Positions 1-10,300 of a stretch of 64,000 nt of DNA are shown here, one piece after another. Both the position numbers and the translations under genes were made by a program. The notes beneath the pieces were generated by a model. It searched no databases and had not been told where the DNA came from. It worked only from the letters and a program-made list of their open reading frames with translations. Numbering within the stretch: position 1 is the stretch's first letter; each line of letters opens with the position of its first letter. Location: the NCBI RefSeq assembly GCF_014635345.1, contig NZ_BMCU01000001.1, positions 930,001-994,000 on the forward strand, in the 5' to 3' direction. This DNA is from Rhodococcoides trifolii. GTDB lineage: Bacteria; Actinomycetota; Actinomycetes; Mycobacteriales; Mycobacteriaceae.

Positions 1-479
1 GCTGGAGCGACGGCGGAGTGGTGGCCATGCTCGTCGCGATGGCACGGCCGGATCTCGTCCGGCGCCTGGTGTCGATCGGGCAGTACTTCGACGAGGACGG
101 CCAGGTACAAGGCGGCTTCGCCAGTAGGCTGACCGACCAGTCGTCGCCCCCGGACTTCTTTCGCGAGGAGTACGCCGCAACCTCACCCGACGGCGTCGAG
201 CACTTCGACGAGTTCTACGCGAAGACTGTCGCGATGATCACCCGAGAGCCGCGAATTCCGTTGTCCGACTTCGACTCCATCACCGCCGAGACATTGCTGC
301 TGCAGGGCGACCGCGACGAGGTGACGATCGAGCACACCGTCGCCGTAGCGGCGGCGCTTCCGAACGGGCGCATCGCCGTGTTGCCGGGTTCGCACGTGCT
401 CCCGATCGAAAGTCCGGGCCCGGTCAACGCGCTGCTGATTCAGTTCCTTCGTGGCGGAGTTCCGGCACCGTTCATGTGA
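1..479 (+). CDS. Alpha/beta hydrolase, 3' part (left-edge partial)
   Basis: The reading frame is already open at the first complete codon (position 3) and runs to TGA at 477-479, so the N-terminal part lies outside the window. The visible protein starts in the nucleophile elbow (WSDGG, Ser as nucleophile, with the usual preceding Gly just off the edge). It then shows a GDRDEV segment that fits the acid member and a GSHVLP segment that fits the catalytic His. The order and spacing of this triad are those of alpha/beta-hydrolase-fold enzymes. The substrate cannot be told from this fragment. The stop lies 10 bp before the GTG of the next reading frame, whose ribosome binding site (GGGAG) overlaps the stop region, so the two are probably co-transcribed. 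Confidence 0.85.
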   Translation, partial: WSDGGVVAMLVAMARPDLVRRLVSIGQYFDEDGQVQGGFASRLTDQSSPPDFFREEYAATSPDGVEHFDEFYAKTVAMITREPRIPLSDFDSITAETLLLQGDRDEVTIEHTVAVAAALPNGRIAVLPGSHVLPIESPGPVNALLIQFLRGGVPAPFM

Positions 480-489
480 GGGAGACACG

Positions 490-657
490 GTGAGCTTTCC
501 GAAGAGCATCGGCGCGCCCGCGACCAGGGCCTTGGTCGCAGCGGGGTATACGGGGATCGACGACTTGGCGGATGTTCCGGACGCGGACCTGTTCGCGCTG
601 CACGGGGTCGGGCCTAAGGCTGTCAGGCTGATCCGTGAGCTCCTCGGTTGCCCATGT
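490..657 (+). other. Helix-hairpin-helix segment in frame with the downstream acyl-CoA synthetase
   Basis: A GTG at 490 sits behind a good ribosome binding site (GGGAG at 480-484). It opens about 55 residues that look like the small stand-alone helix-hairpin-helix proteins of actinobacteria: [15 protein letters not shown], then [19 protein letters not shown], with the GVGPKA hairpin. Such proteins bind DNA non-specifically. No stop codon separates it from the acyl-CoA synthetase: the same frame continues through a linker of about 18 residues into 709-2295. Either this is a true fusion (GTG490 to 2295, 601 aa), or the small gene lost its stop and the synthetase uses its own start at 709. Confidence 0.55.
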
Positions 658-708
658 CGCCCGCAGAATCGAGCAGCTACGCCGGCAGAATTCACTACCC
701 TCAGTACC

Positions 709-2295
709 ATGCTCAGTTACGACTCCGGTACGGCCGACGCCCCGCTGCTCGGCGACACCATCGGCGGCAACTTCGACCGAACCGTCGACCGCTTTCCCGA
801 CAACGACGCTCTGATCGACGTTCCCTCCGGTCGGCGGTGGACGTATCGGGAACTGCAGCGTGACGTCGACGCGTTGGCGGCCGGCTTGCTGGCGAAAAAT
901 GTCTCGAAGGGCGACCGCGTCGGCATCTGGGCACCGAACTGCCCCGAGTGGACGATGGTGCAGTACGCAACCGCGAAGATCGGCGCGATTCTGGTCAACA
1001 TCAACCCCGCGTACCGGGCGCACGAGTTGGCGTACGTTCTGAATCAGTCCGGGGTGTCGACGCTGATCGCGGCGGAGAGCTTCAAGGACTCGAACTACGC
1101 CTCGATGATCGACCAGGTGAAGTCCGATTGTCACGATCTGCGAACCGTGCTGATCATCGGATCACCGGAGTGGGCAACGCTTCCCTGCGCCGACCCGCTG
1201 CCGGTGATCGACTTGTCCTCCGACGATCCCATCAACATTCAATACACCTCGGGCACCACGGGATTCCCCAAGGGCGCCACGCTGAGCCATCACAACATTC
1301 TGAACAACGGGTACTCCGTCGGCGAGCTGTGCCACTACACGGAGACGGACCGGGTCTGTATTCCTGTCCCCTTCTACCACTGCTTCGGCATGGTGATGGG
1401 GAACCTGGCGTGCACCAGTCACGGTGCGGCCATGGTGATTCCGGGTCCGGGGTTCGAGCCCAGCGCCACGTTGAAAGCCGTCGAGCAGGAGAAGTGCACC
1501 TCGCTCTACGGCGTGCCGACGATGTTCATCGCCGAGTTGAGCCATCCGGATTTCGATACCGTCGACCTCTCCAGCTTGCGCACCGGCATCATGGCCGGCT
1601 CCCCGTGCCCCGCCGAGATCATGAAGCAGGTCATGGAACGGATGGGGATGTCCGAGGTGTCGATCTGCTACGGAATGACCGAGACGTCACCGGTGTCGCT
1701 GCAGACTCGCTCGGACGACACTGTCGATCAGCGCGTCTCGACGGTCGGGCGCGTCGGCCCGCACCTCGAGGTCAAGATCGTCGACCCCGCAACGGGACTG
1801 ACGGTCTCGCGCGGCGAGCCCGGTGAGTTGTGCACTCGCGGTTACTCGGTGATGCTCGGCTACTGGGACAACGCGGAGAAGACGGCCGAGGCCATCGACG
1901 CGGCGCGGTGGATGCACACCGGGGACATCGGCGTCATGGACGCAGACGGGTACGTCGCGGTCACCGGCCGCATCAAGGACATGGTCATTCGCGGCGGGGA
2001 GAACGTGTACCCGCGGGAGATCGAGGAGTTCCTCTACTCGCACCCGGACATCGTCGATGCGCAGGTGATCGGGGTTCCCGATGCAAAGTACGGCGAGGAA
2101 CTCATGGTGTGGGTGCGCCTACGTGACGGCGCCCCGGCCCTGACCCCGTCCGCGCTGCGCGAGTTCTGCACCGGAAAGCTTGCGCACTACAAGATTCCGA
2201 AGTACGTGCACGTGGTCGACGAGTTCCCGATGACGGTCACCGGCAAGGTCCGCAAGGTCGCGATGCGAGAGCAGGCGCTCACTCTGCTTGGATGA
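709..2295 (+). CDS. FadD-type acyl-CoA synthetase (AMP-binding)
   Basis: This is a 528-residue adenylate-forming enzyme that activates a carboxylic acid, probably a fatty acid, to acyl-AMP and then acyl-CoA. It carries the P-loop motif [11 protein letters not shown] at residues 179-189, the YGMTETSP motif, the hinge and A8 region ([20 protein letters not shown]) and a C-terminal TGKVRK with the catalytic lysine. The N-terminus ([15 protein letters not shown]) is that of medium/long-chain FadD proteins. I chose ATG709 because the family normally begins here and a -10-like TACCCT at 696-701 would give a leaderless mRNA. The frame is open upstream to GTG490 through a helix-hairpin-helix segment, so a 601-residue fusion is possible. 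The stop overlaps the next start (ATGA). It could supply acyl chains to the NRPS locus, but nothing in the sequence proves that. Confidence 0.85.
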   Translation: MLSYDSGTADAPLLGDTIGGNFDRTVDRFPDNDALIDVPSGRRWTYRELQRDVDALAAGLLAKNVSKGDRVGIWAPNCPEWTMVQYATAKIGAILVNINPAYRAHELAYVLNQSGVSTLIAAESFKDSNYASMIDQVKSDCHDLRTVLIIGSPEWATLPCADPLPVIDLSSDDPINIQYTSGTTGFPKGATLSHHNILNNGYSVGELCHYTETDRVCIPVPFYHCFGMVMGNLACTSHGAAMVIPGPGFEPSATLKAVEQEKCTSLYGVPTMFIAELSHPDFDTVDLSSLRTGIMAGSPCPAEIMKQVMERMGMSEVSICYGMTETSPVSLQTRSDDTVDQRVSTVGRVGPHLEVKIVDPATGLTVSRGEPGELCTRGYSVMLGYWDNAEKTAEAIDAARWMHTGDIGVMDADGYVAVTGRIKDMVIRGGENVYPREIEEFLYSHPDIVDAQVIGVPDAKYGEELMVWVRLRDGAPALTPSALREFCTGKLAHYKIPKYVHVVDEFPMTVTGKVRKVAMREQALTLLG

Positions 2296-3770
2296 GCCCT
2301 GTGTTGTTGCATCGGGTGCGAACTGCGGCGGATCGGCCGCTTGCCGACGTGAGAGTGTCGGGCGGTGTGGTCACGGAGATCGGCACCGGACTCGACCGTT
2401 CGGGCGAGCCGGTGATCGACTGCGCAGGCGGGTTCCTCCTGCCCGGCTTCGTCGACGGGCACCTGCACATGGCGCAGTGGGCCCTGTCGCGTCGACGGAT
2501 CGACGTGACCTCCGCAGCCAGCGCGTCCGAGACAGTGGACGCGGTGGTGGCAGCGGTGCGCAGCGGCGGACCGATGTCGACCGGAGTGGTTCGCGCACAG
2601 GGGTTTCGCGGCGCTATGTGGGACGAGCAACCACACAAGGACATGCTCGAGTCGGCGCTGCCGGGCCGCCGCGTCGCGATCACCAGCATGGACTTGCACA
2701 CCGCGTGGCTGTCGCCGTCCCTGCTGTCGGACCTCGGTATCGACGATCCGACAGGAGTCTTTCGCGACCAGTACGCCATCGAGGTGTGCAGTGGCATCGA
2801 CGACCGGATCGACAACGATCTGCTCGACTCGTACATCCTCGACTCCACCGATGTGCTTGCCGCGCAGGGAGTCACGGGCGTCATCGACTTCGAGTACGAC
2901 GACAACGCGGCCGCATGGACACGGAGGATCGCGCACCGCCGGCCGAGCGTGCGGGTGTCCGCGTCGACGTGGCCGGTGTGGTTGGACGAGGCGCTGGAAC
3001 TCGGGCGGCGCACCGGCGACGTCGTCCCCGGCACCGACGGGCTGCTGCGCGTGGGGCCGCTCAAGGTGATGGCCGACGGATCCCTCAACACCCGGACCGC
3101 CTGCTGCCACGATCCGTACCCCGATTCCGAGGACGGTGAGGAGCATGGACTGCTGCTCGTCGAATTCGCCGAGCTCGTCGAGCTGATCACCAAGGCGCGC
3201 GCCGGTGGGTTGGCTCCGGCGGTCCACGCCATCGGGGATCGCGCCAACACGATCGTGCTGGACGCGTTCGAGGCGGCCGCGTCGACGACGCCCGGAACCG
3301 GCGGCCGCATCGAACACGCGCAGCAGCTGCGGCCGGAGGACGTGAAGAGGTTCGCGCGGGCCGGCGTCGTCGCCTCCGTGCAGCCTCAACATTGTGTGAC
3401 CGACCGCGACGTCGCCGACGCGCTCTGGGCCGGCCGCCGTTCGATCGCGTTTCCCTACGGTTCGCTGCACGCGTCGGGGGCCGATCTCCAGTTCGGCTCC
3501 GACGCGCCGGTGAGTCCACCGAACCCGCGGGCCGCGATCGCCGACGCCGTGTGGCGCACCGACGACGGCCGGCCGCCGTGGACTGCGTCGGAGTCCCTCC
3601 CGCTAGACGTCGCGATCAGGGCGGCGTGCGGTGGCCGTGCATCGGTCGAGGTGGGGAGTGTCGCCGACCTGGTCGTCCTGGCCGAGAATCCACGCGACCT
3701 GGGCAACAGCGATCTCAGAAACGTCCCGATCGTGGCGACGGTGGCCGACGGTCGTCTGACGTACTCTTAG
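2292..3770 (+). CDS. Amidohydrolase family 3 (YtcJ-like) metal-dependent hydrolase
   Basis: This 492-residue protein of the amidohydrolase superfamily hydrolyses amide or related bonds with bound metal; the exact substrate is unknown. The metal-binding HxH (DGHLHM) is at residues 57 and 59, after the N-terminal beta segment ending PGFVDG. Further family landmarks are [30 protein letters not shown] and the late [12 protein letters not shown] with the metal-ligand Asp. The order and length are normal for YtcJ-like proteins. ATG2292 overlaps the stop of the acyl-CoA synthetase as ATGA, so the two genes are translationally coupled. No signal peptide is visible, so the protein is probably cytoplasmic. 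Confidence 0.88.
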   Translation: MSPVLLHRVRTAADRPLADVRVSGGVVTEIGTGLDRSGEPVIDCAGGFLLPGFVDGHLHMAQWALSRRRIDVTSAASASETVDAVVAAVRSGGPMSTGVVRAQGFRGAMWDEQPHKDMLESALPGRRVAITSMDLHTAWLSPSLLSDLGIDDPTGVFRDQYAIEVCSGIDDRIDNDLLDSYILDSTDVLAAQGVTGVIDFEYDDNAAAWTRRIAHRRPSVRVSASTWPVWLDEALELGRRTGDVVPGTDGLLRVGPLKVMADGSLNTRTACCHDPYPDSEDGEEHGLLLVEFAELVELITKARAGGLAPAVHAIGDRANTIVLDAFEAAASTTPGTGGRIEHAQQLRPEDVKRFARAGVVASVQPQHCVTDRDVADALWAGRRSIAFPYGSLHASGADLQFGSDAPVSPPNPRAAIADAVWRTDDGRPPWTASESLPLDVAIRAACGGRASVEVGSVADLVVLAENPRDLGNSDLRNVPIVATVADGRLTYS

Positions 3771-3803
3771 TTCTTCGCAGAGGTAATCGGTACTATGGGT
3801 GTG

Positions 3804-4229
3804 ATGACTGCTGTATCGGACTCCGACGTTTCCGCCTTCCTCTCTGCGGGGACCCGCACCGGCAAGCTCGGTTGGGTGGCCAAGGACGGCCGTCCGCTGG
3901 TCGCGCCGATCTGGTTCGTGGTCGAGGGCGACGAGATCGTCTTCAACACCGGAGCCGACACCGCCAAGGGACGAGCGATAGCCCGCGATCCGCGTGTCGT
4001 TCTGTCCGTGGACCTCGAGGAGCCGCCGTACGCATTCGTGCAGGTGCAGGCCGAGGCGGTCACCACCACGGACCCGCAGGAATTGCTGCGTACCGCGACC
4101 GACATCGCTCGTCGATACATGGGTCCCGACCGCGCCGAGGAGTTCGGAAAACGTAATGCAGTGGACGGTGAACTGGTCGTGCGGCTTCGTCCGACGAAGG
4201 TGATCGCCAATCTCGACATGACGGCTTGA
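3804..4229 (+). CDS. PPOX-class F420-dependent oxidoreductase
   Basis: This is a small split-beta-barrel protein of about 141 residues. TRTGKLGWVAKDGRPLVAPIWF at the start, FNTGADTAKGRAI in the middle and the RPTKVIAN ending match the pyridoxamine-phosphate-oxidase-like, F420-binding family of actinobacteria. Such proteins reduce substrates with F420H2 or bind related flavins; the substrate is not predictable. I prefer ATG3804 because a -10-like TACTAT at 3791-3796 places transcription initiation at about that codon (leaderless) and no ribosome binding site precedes either ATG. ATG3795 or GTG3801 would add one to three residues. The gene lies 33 bp after the amidohydrolase and 143 bp before NRPS1. 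Confidence 0.85.
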   Translation: MTAVSDSDVSAFLSAGTRTGKLGWVAKDGRPLVAPIWFVVEGDEIVFNTGADTAKGRAIARDPRVVLSVDLEEPPYAFVQVQAEAVTTTDPQELLRTATDIARRYMGPDRAEEFGKRNAVDGELVVRLRPTKVIANLDMTA

Positions 4230-4372
4230 CATATTCGGCGCTGTCGGACCGGTAGCATCGAAAGCTGGCCGCTGGGCGAGCATTTCGCAAGTGGATCAAC
4301 GGATTTCGCGACTGTTTGCGGGGGCAAAACAATCGATGTACCGAAATCGTGGAATGAAAGTGGGGTCGGTCG

Positions 4373-7300
4373 TTGGAGCCAGACGCAGGAGATCCCGATT
4401 ACTCCCTACCGAACGGCGCATTTCCGCTGTCGGCGGCGCAGCGAGGAATCTGGTTCGCGCAACAACTCGCAGGTGACGTGCCGATTTCGATCGCACACTA
4501 CGTGGACGTTCCGGGCCCGCTCGACGTCCAGATGCTCAACGACAGCCTCTACACCGCAGGGCACGAGTTCGGTTCCGGCTTTCTCCGTCTGATCGAGGTG
4601 GACGGGCAGCCGTACCAGTACGTCGACCGGTCCATCGAGGATGCACTCGGATACCTCGATCTGCGCTCCGAAGCCGACCCCACCGCCGCGGCGATGGAGT
4701 GGATGACACGCGAGTACAGCTCACCCATCGACATCCTGGCCGACCGGTTGGTCGTGTCCTGGGTACTGCAGCTCGCCGACGAGCACTTCTTCTGGTATTC
4801 GCGCATTCACCACGTCGCCACTGACGGTTTCGGCGCCATGACGATGCTGCAGCGTGCGACTGCGCTCTACTCCGCAGGCGCCGACGGGGTCGACCCCGCT
4901 CCCGGTACGGCCGTCGAGTTGCAATGGCTCTACACCGACGATTCCAAGTACCGCCAGTCCGAGCGGTTCGAGAAGGACCGTGCCTACTGGGCCGAGAAGA
5001 CGGCATCTCTTCCCGACCCGCCGAGCCTGGCCGACGCGATGGCTGCGGCCACCTCTCCGGCTGCACTCGCCGGCGGCGGCATCCCCACCTCACTGATCGA
5101 ACGGATCGACGGCCGGATCGCCGAGCTGGGGACGGGAACCGCGCCACTGGTCGTGGCTGCGTTCGCGGCGTACGTCGCGAGGATGACCGGGGCCGACGAC
5201 ACGGTCCTCAGCCTTCCCGTGTCCGGCCGCACCACCGCCGCGGTGCGCCGGTCGGGTGGCATGGTCTCCAACGTCGTTCCCCTGCGGATGCAGTTGCCGC
5301 CCGAGTGCACGGTCGCGGCCGCGGTGACGCAGGCTCAGCTCGAACTCACCGGTGCGTTGCGTCGTCAGCGCTACCGCCACGAGGACATCCGTCGCGACAG
5401 CGTGCAGGCCGGAGGCCGGCAGGAATCGGGGGGTGGGTCGTCGACGCACCGCGGTCTGTTCGGTCCGTCGGTCAACATCATGCTGTTCCACGACGAACTG
5501 CGACTCGGCTCCGTCTACGGGTCGTACAACGTCCTCAGTACGGGCCCGATCGAGGACCTGGCGCTGAACGTCTACCCCGGGTCCGATGCGAGTTCGCTGC
5601 GAATCGATTTCGAGGCCAACCCGAATCGGTACGACATGGAGCGCCTGCAGGGGCACCGCGATCGCTTCGTCCGCTTCCTCGACGACTTCGTGGGCGCCCC
5701 GGTCGAGTCCGCCATCGGCGAGATCGATCCGGTCACCGAGGCCGAGCGTGAGCAGTTCGTTCCGGCGCGTGGTCCCGAGTCATGGCCCGTACGAACGTTT
5801 TCCGAGATCATTGCTACGGCGGTCGCCGCCGACCCCGATGCCGTCGCCGTGACGACCGATCGGGCGCAGATGACGTACCGGGAGCTCGACGACTACTCGA
5901 ATCGCATGGCGCGCATGCTGATCGCCCGCGGGGTGGGTGTGGAGTCGGTGGTGGCCATGGGGTTGCCGCGGTCGCTGAACACGATCGCCTCGACGTGGTC
6001 CATCGTGAAGTCCGGTGGCGCGTTTCTCCCGATCGACCCGGCGTATCCGATGGACCGCATCGAGCACATGCTCGTCGATTCCGGTGCGAAAGTGGGTCTC
6101 ACGACGTCGGAGTACCGCGGCAATCTGCCGAGCACCATCGATTGGCTGCTCCTCGACGACGACGCGGTGCGCAGCGAGAGCGCCGAGATGTCCGCGGACA
6201 CGGTCACCGATTCCGACCGCTCCGCACCGATCCATTCCTCGAACATGGCGTACATGATCTACACCTCCGGCTCCACGGGGTTGCCCAAGGGTGTGGTGGT
6301 GGGCCACGACGGATTGGTCAACATCGGCGACGACATGGCCGAACACTATGGTGTGCATCATGATTCGGTCGTCATGGCCGTCGCGTCGCCTAGCTTCGAC
6401 GCATCCGTGTTCGAGCAGTTGATGGCGCTGTCCCGCTCCACCACGCTCGCGCTGGCGCCGGTCGGCGTGTTCGGAGGCGACGAGCTGGCCGAGTACATTC
6501 GCACCAAACACGTGACCCACGTGGTGATCACGCCCGCTGCGCTCGGGTCGTTGGACCCCGACGGTCTCGAGCAGATCGAGTGCATCATCAGTGCGGGCGA
6601 AGCGCTTCCGCCCGAGGTCGCCGCCCGCTGGGTGGGGCAGACGAACATCTTCAACGCGTACGGACCGACCGAGACCACGATGATCTCCTCGATCACCCGC
6701 CCTCTCACGCCCGGTGCGCCCATCACCATCGGGACCCCGGTGCGCGGCCTCGTCGAGGTCGTCCTCGACAACAGACTGCGACCTGTCCCCACCGGCGTCA
6801 TCGGTGAACTGTTCGTGGCCGGTCCCGGTGTCACCCGGGGTTACGCGAATCGTTTCGCGCTCACCGTGACTCGATTCGTCGCCAGTCCCTACGGCGAGCC
6901 GGGATCGCGGATGTACCGCACCGGTGACCTGGTGCGGTGGACGTCCGACGGCGAGATCCACTACGTCGGCCGCGCCGACTCGCAAGTGAAGATTCGCGGT
7001 TTCCGCATCGAGCTCGGCGAGATCGACAACGTGCTGACCGACCACCGCAGCGTGCGCACCGCGGTGACCGTCGCCTACGAGCAGAGTTCCGGCGCGACGG
7101 TGCTGGCCGCGTACGTGGTGCTCGAGGAGGGTGACGGACTCGACCACTCCGAGCTGCTTCGTCATGCTGCGCAACGACTTCCGTCGCACATGATCCCCGC
7201 CTCGGTGGTGGTGCTCGACCACCTGCCCGTCACGGTCAACGGCAAGATCGACCGCTTCCGCCTGCCCGAGCCGGTGCTGGAGGTGCGCGAGTTCCGCGCC

Positions 7301-10300
7301 CCCACGACGGTCGTGGAGGAGATCGTCGCGTCCGTGTTCACCGAACTGATGGGCGTCGACAAGGTCGGTCTCGACGACGACTTCTTCGCTCTCGGCGGCA
7401 ACTCGCTGATCGCCACTCGTGCGGTCTCTCGACTCGGCGCCGCCCTGAACACCACCGTCTCCGTTCGGACGTTGTTCGAGGCGCCCACCGTCGGCTCGCT
7501 GGCCGCACGTCTGCAGCAACGGTCCGGTGATTCGGCGAACCTGTTGCTGGTACCGCGGGAGAGCACCGAGCCGGCACCGTTGTCGTTGGCGCAGAGGCGA
7601 ATGTGGTTCCTGAACCAGTTCGACCCGTCGTCCGTGGCGTACAACATTCCGTTCGCGGTCCGTCTGGACGGAGAGCTCGACGTCGCCGCGCTCCAGGTGG
7701 CCGTTCTCGACGTCATCGACCGCCACGAGGCGCTCCGCACGTCGTACCCGGACACCGACGCCGGACCCGTGCAGCTGATCCACATGGCCGAGGAAGTCGT
7801 TCCCGACCTCACTCCCGTCGACGTCGACGACGCGTTGCTCGAGCAGACGTTGCTCACCTTCGCGTCCACCACGTTCGACGTCACCACCCGCGTGCCGATC
7901 CAGGGTCGGCTGTACCGGCTGGACGACACGCGATACGTGCTCGCGATCGTCATCCATCACATCTCCTCCGACGGCGCGTCGATGGCGCCGCTGGCCCGCG
8001 ACATCATGGCCGCCTACAGCGCCCGTATCGCGTGGTACGCGCCTACCTGGGCGCCGCTCCCCGTTCAGTACTCGGACTACGCGCTGTGGCAGCGCGAGGT
8101 ACTGGGGTCCGAGGACGACCCGGAATCGGTGATCTCGCAACAGGAACGGTACTGGGCGGCCAAGCTCGCCGACGCCCCCGACCGCCTCGAGTTGACCACC
8201 GACCGACCGCGGCCGGCGCGTCCGAGCTTCCGCGGCGCCACCTACGAGTTCGAGGTCGACGCCGGGCTGCACGGCGCCATGTCGAAGGTCGCCGCTCGCT
8301 ACCACACCACGCTCTTCATGGTGGTGCACGCGGCGTTCGTCGCCATGCTCTCGAAGGTCACGGGCAGTACCGACATCGTGGTCGGCACCCCGACCGCGGG
8401 CCGCGGAGACGCGGCCATCGACGACCTCGTCGGCATGTTCGTCAACACGCTTGCGCTGCGGACGACGTTCGACACCGGAACCGATTTCGAGTCGTTGCTC
8501 GCTTCGGTGCGCGAGGACGACCTGGCCGCGTTCGCCAACGCCGACGTGCCGTTCGAGCGGCTCGTCGAGGTGCTCGCCCCGTCGCGTTCGGAATCGCGCC
8601 ACCCGATCTTCCAGGTGATGCTGGCGTTCCAGAACCTCGAACAGTCGTCGGTCGAACTCACCGGGCTGCGCTTGTCCACCGTCGAGTTCGACCTGTCGGT
8701 CGCCAAGTTCGATCTGCAACTGACGCTGATCGACTCGACCGACAAGAACGGCGCGCCCGGCGGAATGCATGCGGCGTTCACGTACGCGACCGACCTGTTC
8801 GATCGCGAGTCCGTCGCGTCCTTCGCCGAGCGTTTCGTCCGTGTCCTGCGCGGCGCGGTGTCCTACCCGGAAGTACCCGTCGGGGACATCGACGTGCTGA
8901 GCTCCGCCGAGCGCCGCAACGTGATCGAGGTGTGGAACAACACCGCGGTGACCATCGATCCCTCCCGCACCCTGGTGGATCTGTACGACGCGCAGGTCGC
9001 TCGCACCCCGAGTTCGGTGGCCGTCGAGTTCGGCGACGTGAGCCTGACGTACGCGGAGTTCGACGCTCGGGTCAACCGGCTTGCGCGACAACTGATCTCG
9101 AACGGAGTGGGCCCCGAGTCCTTCGTCGTGGTCTCGATGCGTCGGTCGATCGAGATGCTGGTCGGTATCTACGCCGTCGTGAAATCGGGTGCGGCGTACG
9201 TACCGATCGACCCCGACCAGCCGGCGGACCGCAACGAGTACATCCTCGACAAGGCCGACCCGATGCTGGTGTTGACCACCACCCGCGACGATCGTCCCGG
9301 CGTCGGTACCGCACCGGTGCTCACGGTCGACACCCTCGACCTCACCGAGTCGTCACCGGTGTCCCCGGCGCCGATCGCCGACTCGGAACGTAGTGCGCCC
9401 CTTCGTGCGTCCAATCCGGCGTACGTCATCTTCACCTCCGGCTCCACCGGGCGACCCAAGGGTGTGGCCGTCTCGCACGGCGCCATCGTGAACCGTCTGC
9501 TGTGGATGCAGCACGAGTACTCCGCGAACGCCGGCGACGTGGTGTTGCAGAAGACTCCGGTCACCTTCGACGTGTCGGTGTGGGAACTGTTCTGGGCCTT
9601 GCAGATCGGCGCGCGCATCGCGATCGCCGTCCCGGACGGTCACCGCGACACCGCGTACCTCGCGCAGCTCGTGGAGGAGAAGTCCGTCTCGATCATGCAC
9701 TTCGTGCCGTCGATGCTGTCGGTGTTCGTCTCCGACCTCGAACCGAACCGACTGCCCTCGCTGCGCATGGTGTTCGCCTCCGGCGAGGCACTTGCCGCGT
9801 CCACCGCGCGACGAGCACGACATCTGCTCCCGACAGCGTTGCTGCACAACCTGTACGGCCCCACCGAGGCTGCCGTCGACGTCACCTACCACGAGGTGGT
9901 GCCCGCCGATCACACCGATGTTCCTATCGGCAAGCCCGTGTGGAACACCGGCACCCTCGTGCTCGACGAACGTCTCGGACCGGTACCGGTGGGCGTGGCG
10001 GGCGAGCTGTATCTGACGGGCGCCCAGTTGGCCAGGGGATACCTCGGCCGCACGGACCTGACCGCGGACCGTTTCGTGGCGCACCCGTTCTCGTCGACGC
10101 CGGGCGAACGGATGTACCGCACCGGTGACCTCGTGCGGTGGCGCCGTGACGGCGAAATCGTCTACGTGGGCCGGACCGACTTCCAGGTGAAGGTGCGCGG
10201 GTTGCGCATCGAGCTCGGCGAGATCGAATCGGCGCTGTGTGACCAGATGGCCGTCGGAAACAGTGTGGTCGTGCTTCGCGACGAGGTGCTGGTCGCCTAC

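Noticed and set aside
709..2295. Acyl-CoA synthetase as a fatty-acyl-AMP ligase dedicated to NRPS loading
   Set aside because: The family-specific insertion of such ligases was not recognisable, and three genes plus a gap separate it from NRPS1. It is kept as a general FadD-type enzyme.
4226..4258. TTGACA and TAGCAT as a promoter for NRPS1
   Set aside because: The spacer is 21 bp, too long for a normal sigma-70-type promoter, and the -35 overlaps the stop of the preceding gene. The NRPS1 promoter is therefore left unassigned within 4230-4372.
5780..9091. Open frame of 1103 codons on the minus strand inside NRPS1
   Set aside because: Antisense shadow of A1-T1-C2-A2; composition low in hydrophobic cores and no motif.
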